From NCBI RefSeq assembly GCF_009498215.1, contig NZ_CP043498.1:2957501-3021500 (forward strand): 64,000 nt of DNA, given 5' to 3'. Under the pieces are notes generated by a model that was given only the letters and a program-made list of their open reading frames with translations, was not told where the DNA came from and made no database searches. The position numbers and the translations under genes are program-made. The DNA comes from Rhizobium grahamii (GTDB lineage Bacteria; Pseudomonadota; Alphaproteobacteria; Rhizobiales; Rhizobiaceae). Shown here in pieces: positions 1 to 11,100 of the stretch (position 1 is the first letter of the stretch; each line of letters opens with the position of its first letter).

Positions 1-338
1 GGGACTCCGGCGGCTATGGCAACCAGACGATCGTGCGCCATGCGAATGGCTACGAATCCTCCTACAATCACCAAAGCGCGATCGCCAAGGGCGTCGTTCC
101 CGGTGCCAAGGTGCGCCAGGGCCAGGTCATCGGCTGGGTCGGCACGACGGGCGAATCCACCGGACCGCATTTGCACTACGAGATGATCGTCAACGGCACC
201 AAGGTCGACCCGCTGCGCGTCCGCCTGCCGGGCGGCAAGTCCCTGACCGGCACCGCGCTTTCCAAGTTCGAGGACGAGCGCCAGCGCATCGACGCGCTTC
301 TCGGCAACCAGCCGCCGCCGCAGGTGGCAAGCAAATAA
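1..338 (+). CDS. M23-family metallopeptidase, C-terminal part (5' end outside window)
   Basis: This is the last ~111 residues of a LytM/M23 peptidoglycan endopeptidase. The open frame runs in from the left edge with no start, beginning at base 3. The TGPHLHYE signature of the M23 zinc site is visible, preceded by a VRQGQVIGWVG beta-strand segment and a SYNHQS segment corresponding to the usual YxHL region. After the catalytic domain there is only a short charged tail ending in PPPQVASK. Known family members act in the periplasm or outer envelope, cutting peptide cross-links or activating amidases; which of these applies here cannot be told without the N-terminus. It converges with clpB and shares a hairpin terminator with it. 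Confidence 0.85.
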   Translation, partial: DSGGYGNQTIVRHANGYESSYNHQSAIAKGVVPGAKVRQGQVIGWVGTTGESTGPHLHYEMIVNGTKVDPLRVRLPGGKSLTGTALSKFEDERQRIDALLGNQPPPQVASK

Positions 339-348
339 TGATCGAACA

Positions 349-374
349 AAAATGGCGGCCGAAGCCGCCATTTT
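349..374. terminator. Bidirectional intrinsic terminator between the M23 gene and clpB
   Basis: A perfect 11-bp stem (AAAATGGCGGC / GCCGCCATTTT) with a CGAA loop lies between two convergent genes. Its A/T flanks give a T tract on both strands, so it can serve both transcripts. Confidence 0.85.
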
Positions 375-393
375 CATTTTGATGTCGAGCGTT

Positions 394-2997
394 TTAGGCC
401 GCCTGGTCGACTGTTGAATTCCGCGTGCGGAACAACAGCCGGTCCGTGCCGCTGGTGATCTTCACCGTGGAGCCGTCAGGCACTTGGCCGGAGAGGATCT
501 GTTCGGCGAGCGGATCCTGAACGTACTTCTGGATCACCCGCTTCAGCGGACGCGCGCCATAGACGGGATCGTAACCCTTGTTGGCTAGCCAGTTTCTGGC
601 ATCGTCGTCGAGTTCGAGCGTGATCTTGCGTTCGGCGAGCAGCTGCACCAGACGCTTCAGCTGGATATCGACGATCGCACCCATTTCCTCGCGCTTCAGG
701 CGGTGGAACAGGATGATCTCGTCGATACGGTTCAGGAACTCCGGCCGGAAATGACCGCGCACAACGTCCATCACCTGTTCGCGAACGACTTCGCTGTCAT
801 CCCCGTCCTTCAGCTGGGTCAGGTACTCCGCACCGAGGTTCGACGTCATGATGATCATCGTGTTGCGGAAGTCGACCGTGCGGCCCTGACCATCGGTCAG
901 GCGGCCATCGTCGAGCACCTGAAGGAGCACGTTGAAGACATCGGGATGCGCCTTTTCGATCTCGTCGAAAAGCACGACCTGATAGGGCCGGCGACGCACC
1001 GCTTCCGTCAGAGAACCGCCTTCCTCATAGCCGACATAGCCGGGAGGAGCGCCGATGAGCCGGGCCACGGAGTGCTTCTCCATGTACTCGGACATATCCA
1101 TGCGAACCATCGCCGTTTCGTCGTCGAAGAGGAAGCGGGCAAGCGCCTTGGTAAGCTCGGTCTTGCCGACGCCTGTTGGCCCGAGGAAGATGAACGAGCC
1201 GATCGGCCGGTTCGGATCCTGTAGACCGGCACGCGCACGGCGCACGGCACGCGAGACGGCCTGAACCGCATCACCCTGGCCGATCACCGACTTCGCCAGC
1301 TCGTCTTCCATGCGAAGCAGCTTGTCGCGCTCGCCTTCCAGCATCTTGTCGACGGGGATGCCGGTCCAGCGGGAAACGACATGCGCGATGTTGTCGGGGG
1401 TCACGACCTCCTGCACCATGGCGCTGCGATCGCTGTCCTGCTGTTCGGCTTCGCCAAGCTTCTTTTCCAGTTCCGGAATGACGCCGTAGGTGAGTTCGCC
1501 GGCGCGCTGGAACTCGCCCTTGCGCTGGGCGATCGCCAGATCGTTGCGGGCTTCGTCCAACTGCTTCTTCAGGTCCGCTGCTAGGCCGAGCTTCTGCTTT
1601 TCCGCCTGCCAACGAGCCGTCAGGGCGTCGGCCTCTTCTTCGAGGCCGGTCAACTCTGTTTCAAGCCGCACCAGCCGATCGGCGGACGCCGTATCGGTTT
1701 CTTTCTTCAGCGCTTCGCGCTCGATTTTCAGCTGCATGATCCGGCGATCGAGTTCGTCCAGCTCCTCGGGCTTGGAATCCACCTGCATGCGCAACCGCGC
1801 AGCGGCTTCATCCATCAGGTCGATGGCCTTGTCCGGCAGGAAACGGTCGGTGATGTAGCGGTTGGAAAGCGTCGCAGCCGCAACCAGGGCCGAATCCGAG
1901 ATGCGGACCTTGTGGTGCTGTTCGTACTTTTCCTTGAGGCCACGCAGGATCGAGATCGTGTCCTCGACCGTCGGCTCCTCGACCATGACTGGCTGGAAGC
2001 GGCGGGCAAGGGCCGGATCTTTTTCGACATGCTTGCGGTATTCGTCGAGCGTGGTCGCGCCGACGCAGTGCAGCTCGCCGCGGGCAAGCGCGGGCTTCAA
2101 AAGGTTGGAAGCGTCCATCGCTCCATCCGCCTTGCCGGCGCCGACAAGCGTGTGCATTTCGTCGATGAAGAGGATGATCTCGCCGTTTTCGGCCTGCACC
2201 TCGTTGAGAACTGCCTTCAAACGCTCCTCGAACTCGCCGCGATATTTGGCACCTGCGATCAGCGCGCCCATGTCGAGCGCCATCAGCTTCTTGTCCTTGA
2301 GAGACTCTGGCACGTCGCCATTGACGATGCGCAGCGCAAGGCCTTCGACGATGGCGGTCTTGCCGACGCCCGGCTCGCCGATCAGCACCGGATTGTTCTT
2401 GGTACGGCGCGACAGAACCTGGATCGTGCGGCGGATCTCGTCGTCACGACCGATGACGGGATCAAGCTTGCCTTCGCGGGCTTCGCTGGTCAGATCGCGA
2501 GCGTACTTCTTCAGCGAATCGAAGCCCTGTTCGGCGTTCGAGCTGTCTGCGGTACGGCCCTTGCGGATCTCGTTGATGACCTGATTGAGCGCAAGCGCGG
2601 TCACGCCGGCGTTCTTCAACGTCGTGGACGTCGAGGCAGAAGTCTCGATCGCCAGAGCCTGCAACAGGCGTTCGACGGTGACGAAACTGTCGCCGGCCTT
2701 CTTCGAAGCCTCTTCGGCGGTCGAAAGAACCTTGGCAAGCGGCTGCGCAAGATAAATCTGCCCGTTGCCGCCGGAGACTTTCGGCAGCTTGGCGAGTGCG
2801 GCATCGTTGGTAAGACGCGCTGCCTTGGGATCACCGCCGGCGCGCTCGATCAGCGACGCTGCCATGCCCTGATCATCGTCCAAAAGGACTTTCAGGACAT
2901 GCTCGGGGGTGAACTGCTGGTGCCCCTGCGCAAGCGCATAGGTCTGGGCGGATTGAATGAAACCGCGCACCCGCTCGGAGTATTTTTCGATATTCAT
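394..2997 (-). CDS. clpB: ATP-dependent disaggregase ClpB
   Basis: An 867-residue Hsp100 chaperone that threads aggregated proteins through its hexameric pore, together with DnaK/DnaJ/GrpE, in the cytoplasm. The N-terminal Clp domain spans about residues 1-150. The first AAA+ module has Walker A GEPGVGKT at about 207-214 and pore loop [11 protein letters not shown] long charged coiled-coil M domain (about 400-530) separates ClpB from ClpA/ClpC. The second AAA+ module has GPTGVGKT near 605 and the pore loop GYVGYEEGG. The length is normal. The ATG at 2997 is preceded by GGAGG six bases away. I looked for an alphaproteobacterial RpoH promoter upstream and found no convincing one. Confidence 0.97.
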   Translation of the reverse strand: MNIEKYSERVRGFIQSAQTYALAQGHQQFTPEHVLKVLLDDDQGMAASLIERAGGDPKAARLTNDAALAKLPKVSGGNGQIYLAQPLAKVLSTAEEASKKAGDSFVTVERLLQALAIETSASTSTTLKNAGVTALALNQVINEIRKGRTADSSNAEQGFDSLKKYARDLTSEAREGKLDPVIGRDDEIRRTIQVLSRRTKNNPVLIGEPGVGKTAIVEGLALRIVNGDVPESLKDKKLMALDMGALIAGAKYRGEFEERLKAVLNEVQAENGEIILFIDEMHTLVGAGKADGAMDASNLLKPALARGELHCVGATTLDEYRKHVEKDPALARRFQPVMVEEPTVEDTISILRGLKEKYEQHHKVRISDSALVAAATLSNRYITDRFLPDKAIDLMDEAAARLRMQVDSKPEELDELDRRIMQLKIEREALKKETDTASADRLVRLETELTGLEEEADALTARWQAEKQKLGLAADLKKQLDEARNDLAIAQRKGEFQRAGELTYGVIPELEKKLGEAEQQDSDRSAMVQEVVTPDNIAHVVSRWTGIPVDKMLEGERDKLLRMEDELAKSVIGQGDAVQAVSRAVRRARAGLQDPNRPIGSFIFLGPTGVGKTELTKALARFLFDDETAMVRMDMSEYMEKHSVARLIGAPPGYVGYEEGGSLTEAVRRRPYQVVLFDEIEKAHPDVFNVLLQVLDDGRLTDGQGRTVDFRNTMIIMTSNLGAEYLTQLKDGDDSEVVREQVMDVVRGHFRPEFLNRIDEIILFHRLKREEMGAIVDIQLKRLVQLLAERKITLELDDDARNWLANKGYDPVYGARPLKRVIQKYVQDPLAEQILSGQVPDGSTVKITSGTDRLLFRTRNSTVDQAA

Positions 2998-3230
2998 GCT
3001 GTACCTCCATAGATCGCCCTGCCCTTATAAGGCACAGGCCGATGACTGAGATTGAGCTCCCTCAAACGGCAAGCCCATTGTTCCGCCACGCTTGGGATTT
3101 GTGGTCGAAGAACTTGGGCTGGATATGGTGGAGGATTTGAAAAGTTTAAAGAGGTGTTGAATCGAAAAACCGCCAGCGTGAGAGCGCCGGGATCATCGGT
3201 AGCGCCGGCCCCCGGGACCTGGAATCGAAC

Positions 3231-3731
3231 TCACACGGGATCCATGCTGACGATCCGGCCGGAACCCGACACGGTGCACTTGGAGGTGTACTGGCCTGTT
3301 GCCATCGTCAGCACCCAGTTCGGCCCCGCTCTCTCGGCTCCGCCGGCAACACTCGTCCCACGGCGGGCACTCTGAAACTCGTCCGCGCGCTTCATGCAGG
3401 CATTCACGGCGGCCTGCGGAGCACTTCCTTGAATAGCCGGCTTGCCGCCGCTTGCGGCGTTGCGGCTACTGCTTTTCTGGCCGCAGGCGTTTGGCTTCAA
3501 CGTATCGATCGTTGAGTAGCGGCCGTTGGAGACACGGACGCGAACGCAGGTGCCGGTGGCGCCGTTCCACCAGATGTTGTTCTTGACGTTGTCGTAGCCC
3601 CTCGCCTGGATTTCCGACTCCGCACCAGCCGCCCGCGCGCCGACCAGATCCGCGATGTCGGTGGGAGATTTGGCAAGGACGGGCGTGGATAGAGTCACCA
3701 AGGCGAGAATGGTCACGAGGCTGCGGTTCAT
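3231..3731 (-). CDS. Small secreted protein of unknown function
   Basis: A 166-residue protein with a signal peptide (MNRSLVTILALVTLSTPVLA). The mature part carries an IWWNGATGTCVRVRVSNGRY segment and four cysteines in two halves, so it is probably a periplasmic disulfide protein. An alanine/serine linker near the middle separates two small conserved-looking halves. The ATG at 3731 was chosen over an in-frame start farther upstream because a GGGAGA ribosome site precedes it and the signal peptide begins there. I do not recognise a characterised family; similar short secreted proteins are common in Rhizobiales. Confidence 0.75.
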   Translation of the reverse strand: MNRSLVTILALVTLSTPVLAKSPTDIADLVGARAAGAESEIQARGYDNVKNNIWWNGATGTCVRVRVSNGRYSTIDTLKPNACGQKSSSRNAASGGKPAIQGSAPQAAVNACMKRADEFQSARRGTSVAGGAERAGPNWVLTMATGQYTSKCTVSGSGRIVSMDPV

Positions 3732-3974
3732 ATGCGTCTCCCGGTTGTTGCTCGATATCCATTCTTGGCCGATTGCGCGACCGAGGTCCACTGAGAACCG
3801 CTTGCCTGATCTCCCAGTTCGTTGGCTTTCACAACCATCAAAAAATGCAGGCTGCGTGGGCCAGTAGATTCGGTGTAGGTGAACCACTTATCCGTCTGCA
3901 CTGCCGAAACGAAATCGCCCCGCCGGCGAAAACACGCGGGCAGGGCGAATGCTTGTCAGGAAAGCGGAACAGCC

Positions 3975-4451
3975 TCAGGCTGCGAGGTCGTCCGTCTCGT
4001 TTTCCTTGAACATCTTGGCGAGGTTCAGGAAGCAGATCATGCCGTTCTCCGAGGCAATGATGCCCTCGCAGAAGGCGCGATCGAAGGATGCGGTGACCTC
4101 GGGAACCGGCTGAACCTGGCTCGACGAAATCGTGAGGATGTCGGACACGCGATCCACCAACATGCCGATGACCATGCTGTGGACCTCGGCGACGACGATG
4201 GCGCTGCGCTCGTTGGCAACGGTGCTTTTCATGCCGAGCTTGAAGGCGAGGTCGATGATCGGGATAACCGAGCCGCGCAGGTTCATGACGCCGATAACGT
4301 CGGCCGGCGAATGCGGGATCGGCGTAGAAGGTGCCCAGCCGCGGATTTCGCGAATGGTCGTCGTCTTCACGCAGAATTCTTGATCGTGCAGGCGGAAGGC
4401 AATGATCTCAAGCGTGTCGCCACTGAAGCTCGGAGAATTGATCGTCGTCAT
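3975..4451 (-). CDS. cheW: CheW-type chemotaxis coupling protein
   Basis: A 158-residue single-domain CheW. It links chemoreceptors to the CheA kinase inside the cytoplasm. The frame shows the typical IIAFRLHDQEFCVKTTTIREI start of the SH3-like fold, VIGVMNLRGSVIPIIDL in the centre and GMLVDRVSDIL afterwards. The start at 4451 gives the domain without a hydrophobic-looking upstream extension. No other che genes are near, so it is an orphan copy; the nearest receptor in this window is the soluble PAS chemoreceptor at 57.9-59.7 kb. Whether the two work together is only a guess. Confidence 0.9.
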   Translation of the reverse strand: MTTINSPSFSGDTLEIIAFRLHDQEFCVKTTTIREIRGWAPSTPIPHSPADVIGVMNLRGSVIPIIDLAFKLGMKSTVANERSAIVVAEVHSMVIGMLVDRVSDILTISSSQVQPVPEVTASFDRAFCEGIIASENGMICFLNLAKMFKENETDDLAA

Positions 4452-4640
4452 TAGAATTGTCCCAACTGTCGAAAGCCAGGGCAGAAGCAACCACGCCACC
4501 ATTGGCGCCGATGCACTTTGCCTTCAAGCCGCCAGTTCTCTCGAAATAGAGAGTACCGTCACGGTTGGTTCGGACATTAAAGAAAGAGTGTTTCCCAAAT
4601 CTAAATCCGCCAGCAGGATTTTTTGCCCGGCGTGAGGTGG

Positions 4641-5396
4641 CTATTGGCTGGGCAACAGACGTGTTTGAAGCAGGCGCGGATCATCCAACAGGATTGCGTC
4701 GGGCTCCACCGCGGCGATCCTCGAAAGCCCGGCGTGATCCACGTCACCCACCGGGAAGGGCGGATACTCCGGAAGAGCAACGGATCGAGGCTGGCCGACC
4801 ATGACGGCAAGCTGCAGATTGGCACGGCGAACCGCGGCAACATTCGCATCCACTGCCCAGGCCTGCCAAAGCCGATACCAGGTCGCACCCGCGTCGGCAG
4901 CCTGTTCCACAAGAGCCGGAGCATCAAGAAACGCCAGAATAGCGAGGTCGTCAGTCCGCGATCGGGCCATGCGGATCAGCGGAAGGCTTCTCAGGCCCAG
5001 CAACACGCGCTGCTCCGCCTCCGACCGCTCGATCTCCTCTATGACCCGGAACAAGGCGGCTTCATCGCCAAGCTTGAAGTCCAACAGAACGCCAAGCCGG
5101 CCGGAAGCGGCAAGGGCTTCGGAGAGCGTCACGACCTCGGGTAAAAGTTGGCGCAGGACCGTGAGATCGAGATCGGCTACGGAACGCGGATCGCCGCAAA
5201 GGCGGTTCAGATCCGCATCGTGGACACAGACGAGAACGCCGTCGCGCGTCTGGCGTATATCCGTTTCGATCGCATCCGCACCCTCGGCCTCGGCGGCCCG
5301 CAGAGCCGCCAGGGTATTTTCCGGCGCAAGCGCGGCGCCGCCGCGATGGGCGATAACAAGTGGCCTGCCGATGGTCTGTCGCCAGAGGTCGGGCAT
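4641..5396 (-). CDS. Glycerophosphodiester phosphodiesterase family protein
   Basis: A 251-residue GDPD-fold enzyme expected to hydrolyse glycerophosphodiesters to glycerol-3-phosphate and an alcohol. The catalytic and metal residues are visible: HRGG at about 17-20, PENT, ETDIR at 44-48 and HDADLNRL with His59. No signal peptide is seen, so it is likely cytosolic like UgpQ, but no ugp transporter is nearby. The start at 5396 (MPDLWRQT) was preferred over an in-frame ATG 63 bases upstream because it begins just before the first conserved strand. Confidence 0.87.
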   Translation of the reverse strand: MPDLWRQTIGRPLVIAHRGGAALAPENTLAALRAAEAEGADAIETDIRQTRDGVLVCVHDADLNRLCGDPRSVADLDLTVLRQLLPEVVTLSEALAASGRLGVLLDFKLGDEAALFRVIEEIERSEAEQRVLLGLRSLPLIRMARSRTDDLAILAFLDAPALVEQAADAGATWYRLWQAWAVDANVAAVRRANLQLAVMVGQPRSVALPEYPPFPVGDVDHAGLSRIAAVEPDAILLDDPRLLQTRLLPSQ

Positions 5397-5462
5397 TTGG
5401 GCTCCGTAAGTGAACAGAATTCTGTCCGCACAGTTGCCCGCACCGCGAAGAGACCGCAAGCC

Positions 5463-6662
5463 TCAGACAATCGTCTTCTGGATCTCGTCCACCGCCCATT
5501 CCACCTGCTCCTTGGTGATGACAAGCGGCGGCGCCAGGCGAATGGTGTTCTCGTGCGTGTCCTTCGCGAGCAGGCCACGCTCCTTGAGCGCGTAGCAGAA
5601 CTGGCGGGCGCCACCGGCTTCCGGCACGAGCTCGACCGCCATCATCAGACCACGGCCGCGCACATCCTTGACGATGTTGGAGCGGATCGAGCGCAGCCCT
5701 TCCAGAAAGTAGTCGCCCATGACGGCAGCGTTCTCGATCATGCCCTCTTCAGTCAGCACCTTCAGGGCGCTGCGGGCGACCGCGCATGCAAGCGGGTTCC
5801 CGCCGAACGTCGAACCATGCTGACCGGGTTTCAGCACACCGAGAACTTCAGAGTTCGAGAGAACGGCCGATACGGGATAGAAGCCGCCCGAAAGCGCCTT
5901 GCCGATCAGCGTCACATCGGCCTCGATGCCCTCATGCTCTTCCGCCAGCAGCTTGCCCGTTCGCCCAAGCCCGGTCTGGATCTCATCGAGGATCAGCGTG
6001 ATCTTGTGGTTGGTGCAGAGCTCGCGCACGCGCTTGAAATAGCCGGCCGGTGGAATGATAACGCCGGCCTCACCCTGGATCGGTTCGATCAGCACAGCCA
6101 CCGTGTTCTCGTTGATGGCGGCCGCCAGCGCGTCCGCGTCGCCAAAGGCAACGGTGCGGAAACCCGGCGTGTAAGGCCCGAAGCCGGTGCGCGCATCGGG
6201 GTCCGTCGAGAAGCTGATGATCGTCAGCGTGCGGCCATGAAAATTATCCGAGCAGACGATGATCTCGGCCTTGTTCTCGGGAACGCCCTTGACCTCGTAT
6301 CCCCACTTTCGCACGGCCTTGATTGCCGTTTCCACGGCTTCCGCCCCGGAATTCATCGGCAGGATCTTGTGCGAACCGGTGAGCGCGGCCAGCTCTTCAT
6401 AGAGATGTGCGAGCTGATCGTTGCGGAATGCGCGCGACGTCAGCGTCAGCTTTCCTGCCTGCTCGACCATGGCGGCAAGGATCTTCGGATGGCAATGGCC
6501 CTGATTGACCGCGGAGTAAGCCGATAGGCAATCGAGATAACGCTTGCCGTCGGTGTCCCACACATAGACGCCCTCGCCGCGCGTCAGCACGACATCAAGA
6601 GGCTTGTAGTTATGAGCGCCAAGGCGCTGTTCGGTGTTGATCAGGCTTTCAGAATTGCTCAT
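5463..6662 (-). CDS. rocD: Ornithine aminotransferase
   Basis: A 399-residue class-III PLP aminotransferase that moves the delta-amino group of ornithine to 2-oxoglutarate, giving glutamate semialdehyde. Visible marks are [12 protein letters not shown], the FHGRTL segment, [15 protein letters not shown], and [16 protein letters not shown] containing the PLP lysine. It follows arginase directly, the two genes overlapping or nearly so, which fits arginine to ornithine to glutamate breakdown. The start at 6662 is chosen because GGAGGGG lies eight bases upstream; two further in-frame ATGs precede it. Confidence 0.93.
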   Translation of the reverse strand: MSNSESLINTEQRLGAHNYKPLDVVLTRGEGVYVWDTDGKRYLDCLSAYSAVNQGHCHPKILAAMVEQAGKLTLTSRAFRNDQLAHLYEELAALTGSHKILPMNSGAEAVETAIKAVRKWGYEVKGVPENKAEIIVCSDNFHGRTLTIISFSTDPDARTGFGPYTPGFRTVAFGDADALAAAINENTVAVLIEPIQGEAGVIIPPAGYFKRVRELCTNHKITLILDEIQTGLGRTGKLLAEEHEGIEADVTLIGKALSGGFYPVSAVLSNSEVLGVLKPGQHGSTFGGNPLACAVARSALKVLTEEGMIENAAVMGDYFLEGLRSIRSNIVKDVRGRGLMMAVELVPEAGGARQFCYALKERGLLAKDTHENTIRLAPPLVITKEQVEWAVDEIQKTIV

Positions 6663-6676
6663 CCGCATCCCCTCCA

Positions 6677-7612
6677 TCATGCCGCGCGTGTCGGGCGGTC
6701 GAAGATCCGCCGACCGAAAAGACTTGCCGTCAGCTCGACGAGAACACGGGCGCTCTTGCCCCGGTCATCCAGAAACGGATTGAGCTCGACGAGGTCGAGC
6801 GACGACACGAGGCCACTGTCGCAAAGCATCTCCATGATGAGATGCGCTTCGCGGAACGTCGCCCCGCCCGGAACGGTGGTCCCGACACCCGGCGCGATAT
6901 CCGGATCGAGGAAGTCGACGTCGAGACTGACATGCAGCAGCCCGTTTGCAGCTTCGACCTTGCTCAGAATGTCGCGGATGATCGAGGCGACACCCTGCTC
7001 GTCGATCGACCGCATGTCGAAGACATTGACGCCATGCTGCTTGATGAGTTCACGCTCCGGTGCATCGACCGAACGAATTCCGACCTGGAAGACGTTGCGC
7101 GGATCGACGAAGGCGCGGTCGCGCGGCAGTATCTCGGCAAATTCGGCCTGCCCGCAGAAGAACGCCACCGGCATCCCGTGAATATTTCCCGAAGGGGAGG
7201 TTGCGGGCGTGTTGAAATCCGAATGCGCATCGAGCCAGAGAACGAACAGCGGCCGGCCCTGCTGGGCAGCATGGCGCGCCATGCCGGAAACGCTGCCCAT
7301 CGACAGGCTGTGATCGCCGCCAAGGATAAGCGGAAAACGTCCCGCCGCGGCAACCTCGTAAACGCTTGCCTCAAGCGCTCGTGTGAAAGCACCGACGGTG
7401 CGCAGGTTGTGTGCCTTCGGGTGGTTGGGAAGATCGCGCGCCGGAACGACCTGTACGTCACCGGCGTCCGCCACTTCGTATCCGAGATCGATCAACGTCT
7501 GATCGACGCCCGCGATGCGCAGCGCTGCCGGCCCCATGGCCGCACCGCGACGGCCCGAACCCTCTTCCAGCGGAGCGCCGATAAGCGTCACCGATTTTGT
7601 CTGTGCCTGCAT
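6677..7612 (-). CDS. rocF: Arginase
   Basis: A 311-residue ureohydrolase that splits arginine into ornithine and urea with a two-manganese centre. The metal-binding motifs are [20 protein letters not shown] and [14 protein letters not shown], in the expected order. The start at 7612 (MQAQTKSV) has AAGGGGAC just upstream. It leads a two-gene unit with rocD and is divergent from an Lrp/AsnC regulator, which probably controls it in response to arginine or ornithine. In Agrobacterium literature the equivalent gene is also called arcA. Confidence 0.94.
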   Translation of the reverse strand: MQAQTKSVTLIGAPLEEGSGRRGAAMGPAALRIAGVDQTLIDLGYEVADAGDVQVVPARDLPNHPKAHNLRTVGAFTRALEASVYEVAAAGRFPLILGGDHSLSMGSVSGMARHAAQQGRPLFVLWLDAHSDFNTPATSPSGNIHGMPVAFFCGQAEFAEILPRDRAFVDPRNVFQVGIRSVDAPERELIKQHGVNVFDMRSIDEQGVASIIRDILSKVEAANGLLHVSLDVDFLDPDIAPGVGTTVPGGATFREAHLIMEMLCDSGLVSSLDLVELNPFLDDRGKSARVLVELTASLFGRRIFDRPTRAA

Positions 7613-7734
7613 GCTTGTCCCCTTCACAATAGAGTTGAATATCAGACATCGCCCCGGCGACAAAAAGATGAAAAAGTGTCAATAATAGACATCAATTTCG
7701 CATATTGCTCGCTCCGGCATGACAAAGTGACACC

Positions 7735-8163
7735 GTGGACGATCTCGACCAAACACTGCTCAGTGCCCTCAGGCACAACGCCCGCATCCCTGTCTCGTCG
7801 CTTGCCGCCCTCACCGGCGCTTCGCGGGCAACGATCGCCGCCCGTATCGAGCGCCTTGTCGCAAACGGTACGATCACCGCCTTCACGATCCGCACGGGCC
7901 ACGAGACGCGCGAAGCCGGCGTTCGTGCCATCGTGATGATCGAAGTGCTCGGCAAACTCGCCGACAAGGTGGCAGATCAGTTGCGCGGGCTGCCGCAAGT
8001 ACGAGCCTTGCATAGTACGAATGGAAAATGGGACTTCATCGCCGAACTGGAAGACCGCGATCTGGTATCGTTTGATGAAACATTGCGACGCATCCGCCTG
8101 ATCGACGGGATAAACGTAACCGAGACGAATATCCTGCTGAAAACCCGCAAGGCGAGTTTCTAG
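7735..8163 (+). CDS. Lrp/AsnC-family transcriptional regulator
   Basis: A 142-residue regulator with an N-terminal helix-turn-helix (about 5-50, VSSLAALTGASRATIAARIERL) and a C-terminal RAM effector domain (about 60-140). The start is GTG at 7735. It is divergent from rocF-rocD across about 120 bases, the usual arrangement for a local amino-acid-responsive regulator of arginine catabolism. The ligand is inferred only from this position. Confidence 0.88.
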   Translation: MDDLDQTLLSALRHNARIPVSSLAALTGASRATIAARIERLVANGTITAFTIRTGHETREAGVRAIVMIEVLGKLADKVADQLRGLPQVRALHSTNGKWDFIAELEDRDLVSFDETLRRIRLIDGINVTETNILLKTRKASF

Positions 8164-8191
8164 ACGAAGCTCATTGATCGCCGCCCGGCGA

Positions 8192-11100
8192 TCAATATTC
8201 CCGCTCGTAGACGATACCAGCTTCGCCCGCGCCATTCGCCCCGGCCGCGCCACGCAGTTTCACACCGCGTCCGACATCCAGGTTGATGATGGCCTTCGCC
8301 CCATCCTTGGTGTTCTGCTGCAGTTCGAGGTAGGTGCGGTCGTTCAGGTAGCGGCCGACACCGACATTCGTCTGGCCGTTCGCATCGGTGCTGATATCGA
8401 GATCATCGACGCCAAGCTGATTGCGTAGCCCCTGGAACAGCGACGTCGAGCGACCGCCCGCCAACTGGCTGACGGCATCCGCGAGCTGCGCGATCTGTAT
8501 GGCAGACAGCTTCGACATCGACTGCCCGAAAATGAGTTGTGCCAGCACTTCGTCCTGCGGCAGAGCCGGCGACGAGGAGAAGGTGATGGAAGGGTCGGTT
8601 GCGAGACCGGCAACGTCAACCGTCAGCGTCGTGGTGCCCGACGTCGAGCTCGCTTCCATCTGCAGCGCCGGTGTCAGGTCGCCAGCAAACGTGATGCGGC
8701 TCTTGTCGGTGAAATCGAGCCGGCGGTTGAGGATCGTCAGGCGGCCGCGACGCATGGTGAAGCCACCGGAAACCAGGGGTGCTGCCGCCGTCCCCTGATC
8801 GAGACGCTTCCCCCGAGTTCCGCATCGATGCCGCGACCGCGCACGAAGATTTTCGACGGCGCGTCCAGCTGAATCTCGAGGTTGATGGTGTTGGATTTCT
8901 CGCTTGCACCTCCGGCACCTTCGTCGCGCAGCTGCGCCAGCACCGCCTTCGGGGCATGCACATGCTTGATCTCCACCTCCCGCAGCGAAGTCGGCAGCTT
9001 CTCCGGCACGGTGATCGAGGCCTTCTCGAGGGAGAGCTTGCCGCCGAGCGTCGGCCCCGCCAGCAAGGCACCGCGCAGCGTGATCGTCCCGTCAACCGTC
9101 GCAACGACGAGCGTACCATCGACATAGACGGCCTTGTCGAGCTTGATGTCGATGTTCGCCGGGAAGTTCGCCGCTGGCTGGATGCCGACATTGCCTGACA
9201 CGCTGATGCTGCCGCCGCTTGCGAGCTGGCCGGTCAGACGCGAAATGACCGCCTGCTGCCCGTTGAAGCGGATGTCGGCAGATAGGTTGTTGAGCGCCAG
9301 GTTGCGGCGCACGTCGACAATCTTGGCACCATTAGTCGTGATCGTGCCGTTGATGAGCGGCGCCGCCGCCGTACCGGCAACTCTCAGGTCGAAATTCGCG
9401 GTACCGTCTGCGACCAATCCCTGCGCCGCAAGCTGCGCGCCGAGCACGGCGAACGGCAGATTGCCGGAAAAGCGCATATCGAGCGAGCGGTTGCCGGTGA
9501 TGGTGACGCTGCCGCCGCCCTTGAGCGAGAGGCCGGCATCACCGGCTACCGTGGTATCGATCGTCAGCTTGTCGCCGACGAGCTTGCCACCGGCGTCGAT
9601 GGAGAGTGGAGCAAGCCCTGCGCCCTTCGTCTGGCTGGTGGCGGCATTCTTCCATCCAAGCTTGAAGTCGACGGCCGGAAGCGGAAGCTTGCCGGTTGCC
9701 GAAACCGTACCGGATATATTGCCTTCCGCTGCCAGCCCCGGCACGAATGCATTGGCTATACCTGCCGGCATACTGGCTATGTCGGCCTTGACGTCGAGCG
9801 ATTGCGCGTTGGTCCCCGCAACAACAAAGTTGCCACGCGCCTTGAGCGAGATGCCGCCGAAAATATCGGTCGTAAAATCCAGCTTGTTGTTCGAAAGCTT
9901 GCCGCTAGCGTTCGCGGAAAGCGACCCGACGCCGGCAGCCCGAGTCTGGCTGGTGGCAGCGTTCTTCATATCGAAATTAAAGTCGATCGTCGGATTTTCA
10001 GGCGTGCCCGAGGTTTTCGCAGTTCCCGAGATGATACCTTCTGCACCAAGCCCCGGAACAAAACCGTTCGCGATACTCGCCGGCAAATCCCTGATGTCGG
10101 CATTGACAGAAAGCCCCCCGACCGCGCCGTTGCGCAATTCGGCAGTTCCCTTGGCATTCAGCAAGGTCCGCTGCGCGCTGGTCAGATTGGCATCGAAATC
10201 GATCCTGTTGTCGGCAAACTTGCCGGTCGCGTTGAGGCTGAGGGCCGAAAGGCCCGCGCTCTTTGTCTGCCGGGTCGCGGCATTCTTCCAGTCAAGCTTG
10301 AAATCGACGGCCGGCAGCGGCAACGCTCCTGATACCGTCGCATTGCCCGTGATGGTCCCCTCGGCCTGCAGGTCCGGAACGAAGCTGCTGACCAGCGCCG
10401 CGGGAAGACTGTTGAGCGTGGCATTTGCCTCGATGCTCTTCGGCGCCATGCCTTCAAGCCTCACCTTGCCGGAAGCAGCCAGGGCAGCTCCCGCATCACC
10501 ATCGACATTGGCTTCAAAATCCAGCGCGTCGTCAGCAAGCTTACCCTTCACGGCAAGTTTCATCGCCGGCAGGCGCGCCGCCTTGGTCTGGCTCGTCGCA
10601 ACATCGCTCCAGGCAAGGTCGAACGTCGCGTTCGGCTGCTGCAAGGTGCCCGTTGCCGATGCGGTGCCTGAGATCGTACCGCTCGCGCCAAGCCCGGGAA
10701 TGAAAGCGTTGCCAAGGCTTGCGGGTAGTCGTGCGACGTTGGCCTGCACAGCGATATCGCGCAGTTCGTTGTCGACAAGCGAGAAACCACCTGTCGCCTT
10801 CACGTCAGCTCCGCCATTCGCTGAGAGAGCGGTATCGAAGTCGAGCTTGCCAGCGTCGAAGCGGCCGTTGGCGGTAAGAGAGAGGCCGGAAACACCCGCA
10901 GCCTTTGTCTGGCGCGTTGCCGCGTTCGTCCAATTCAGGTGGACGTTTGCCTTCGGCATCGGCAGCTTGCCCGACGCATCGAATGTGCCACCAATCACGC
11001 CTTCCGCTGCGAGATCGGGAACGAAGTCATTGGCAAGCGCTGCGGGAATGTTGCTGAGCTGACCGTTGACCGCAAGTGTCTGCGCGTCCACCCCGGCAAC

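Noticed and set aside
1912..3012. 366-codon plus-strand frame opposite clpB
   Set aside because: Antisense shadow of a conserved gene with high GC third positions.
2998..3080. Possible heat-shock (RpoH) promoter before clpB
   Set aside because: A CTTG-like -35 can be found but no CCAT-type -10 at 17-18 bases.
3204..3230. tRNA-like T-arm string (GTTCGATTCC on the minus strand) next to the small secreted gene
   Set aside because: The bases on either side cannot form a T stem or acceptor stem, and no D or anticodon arm is nearby.
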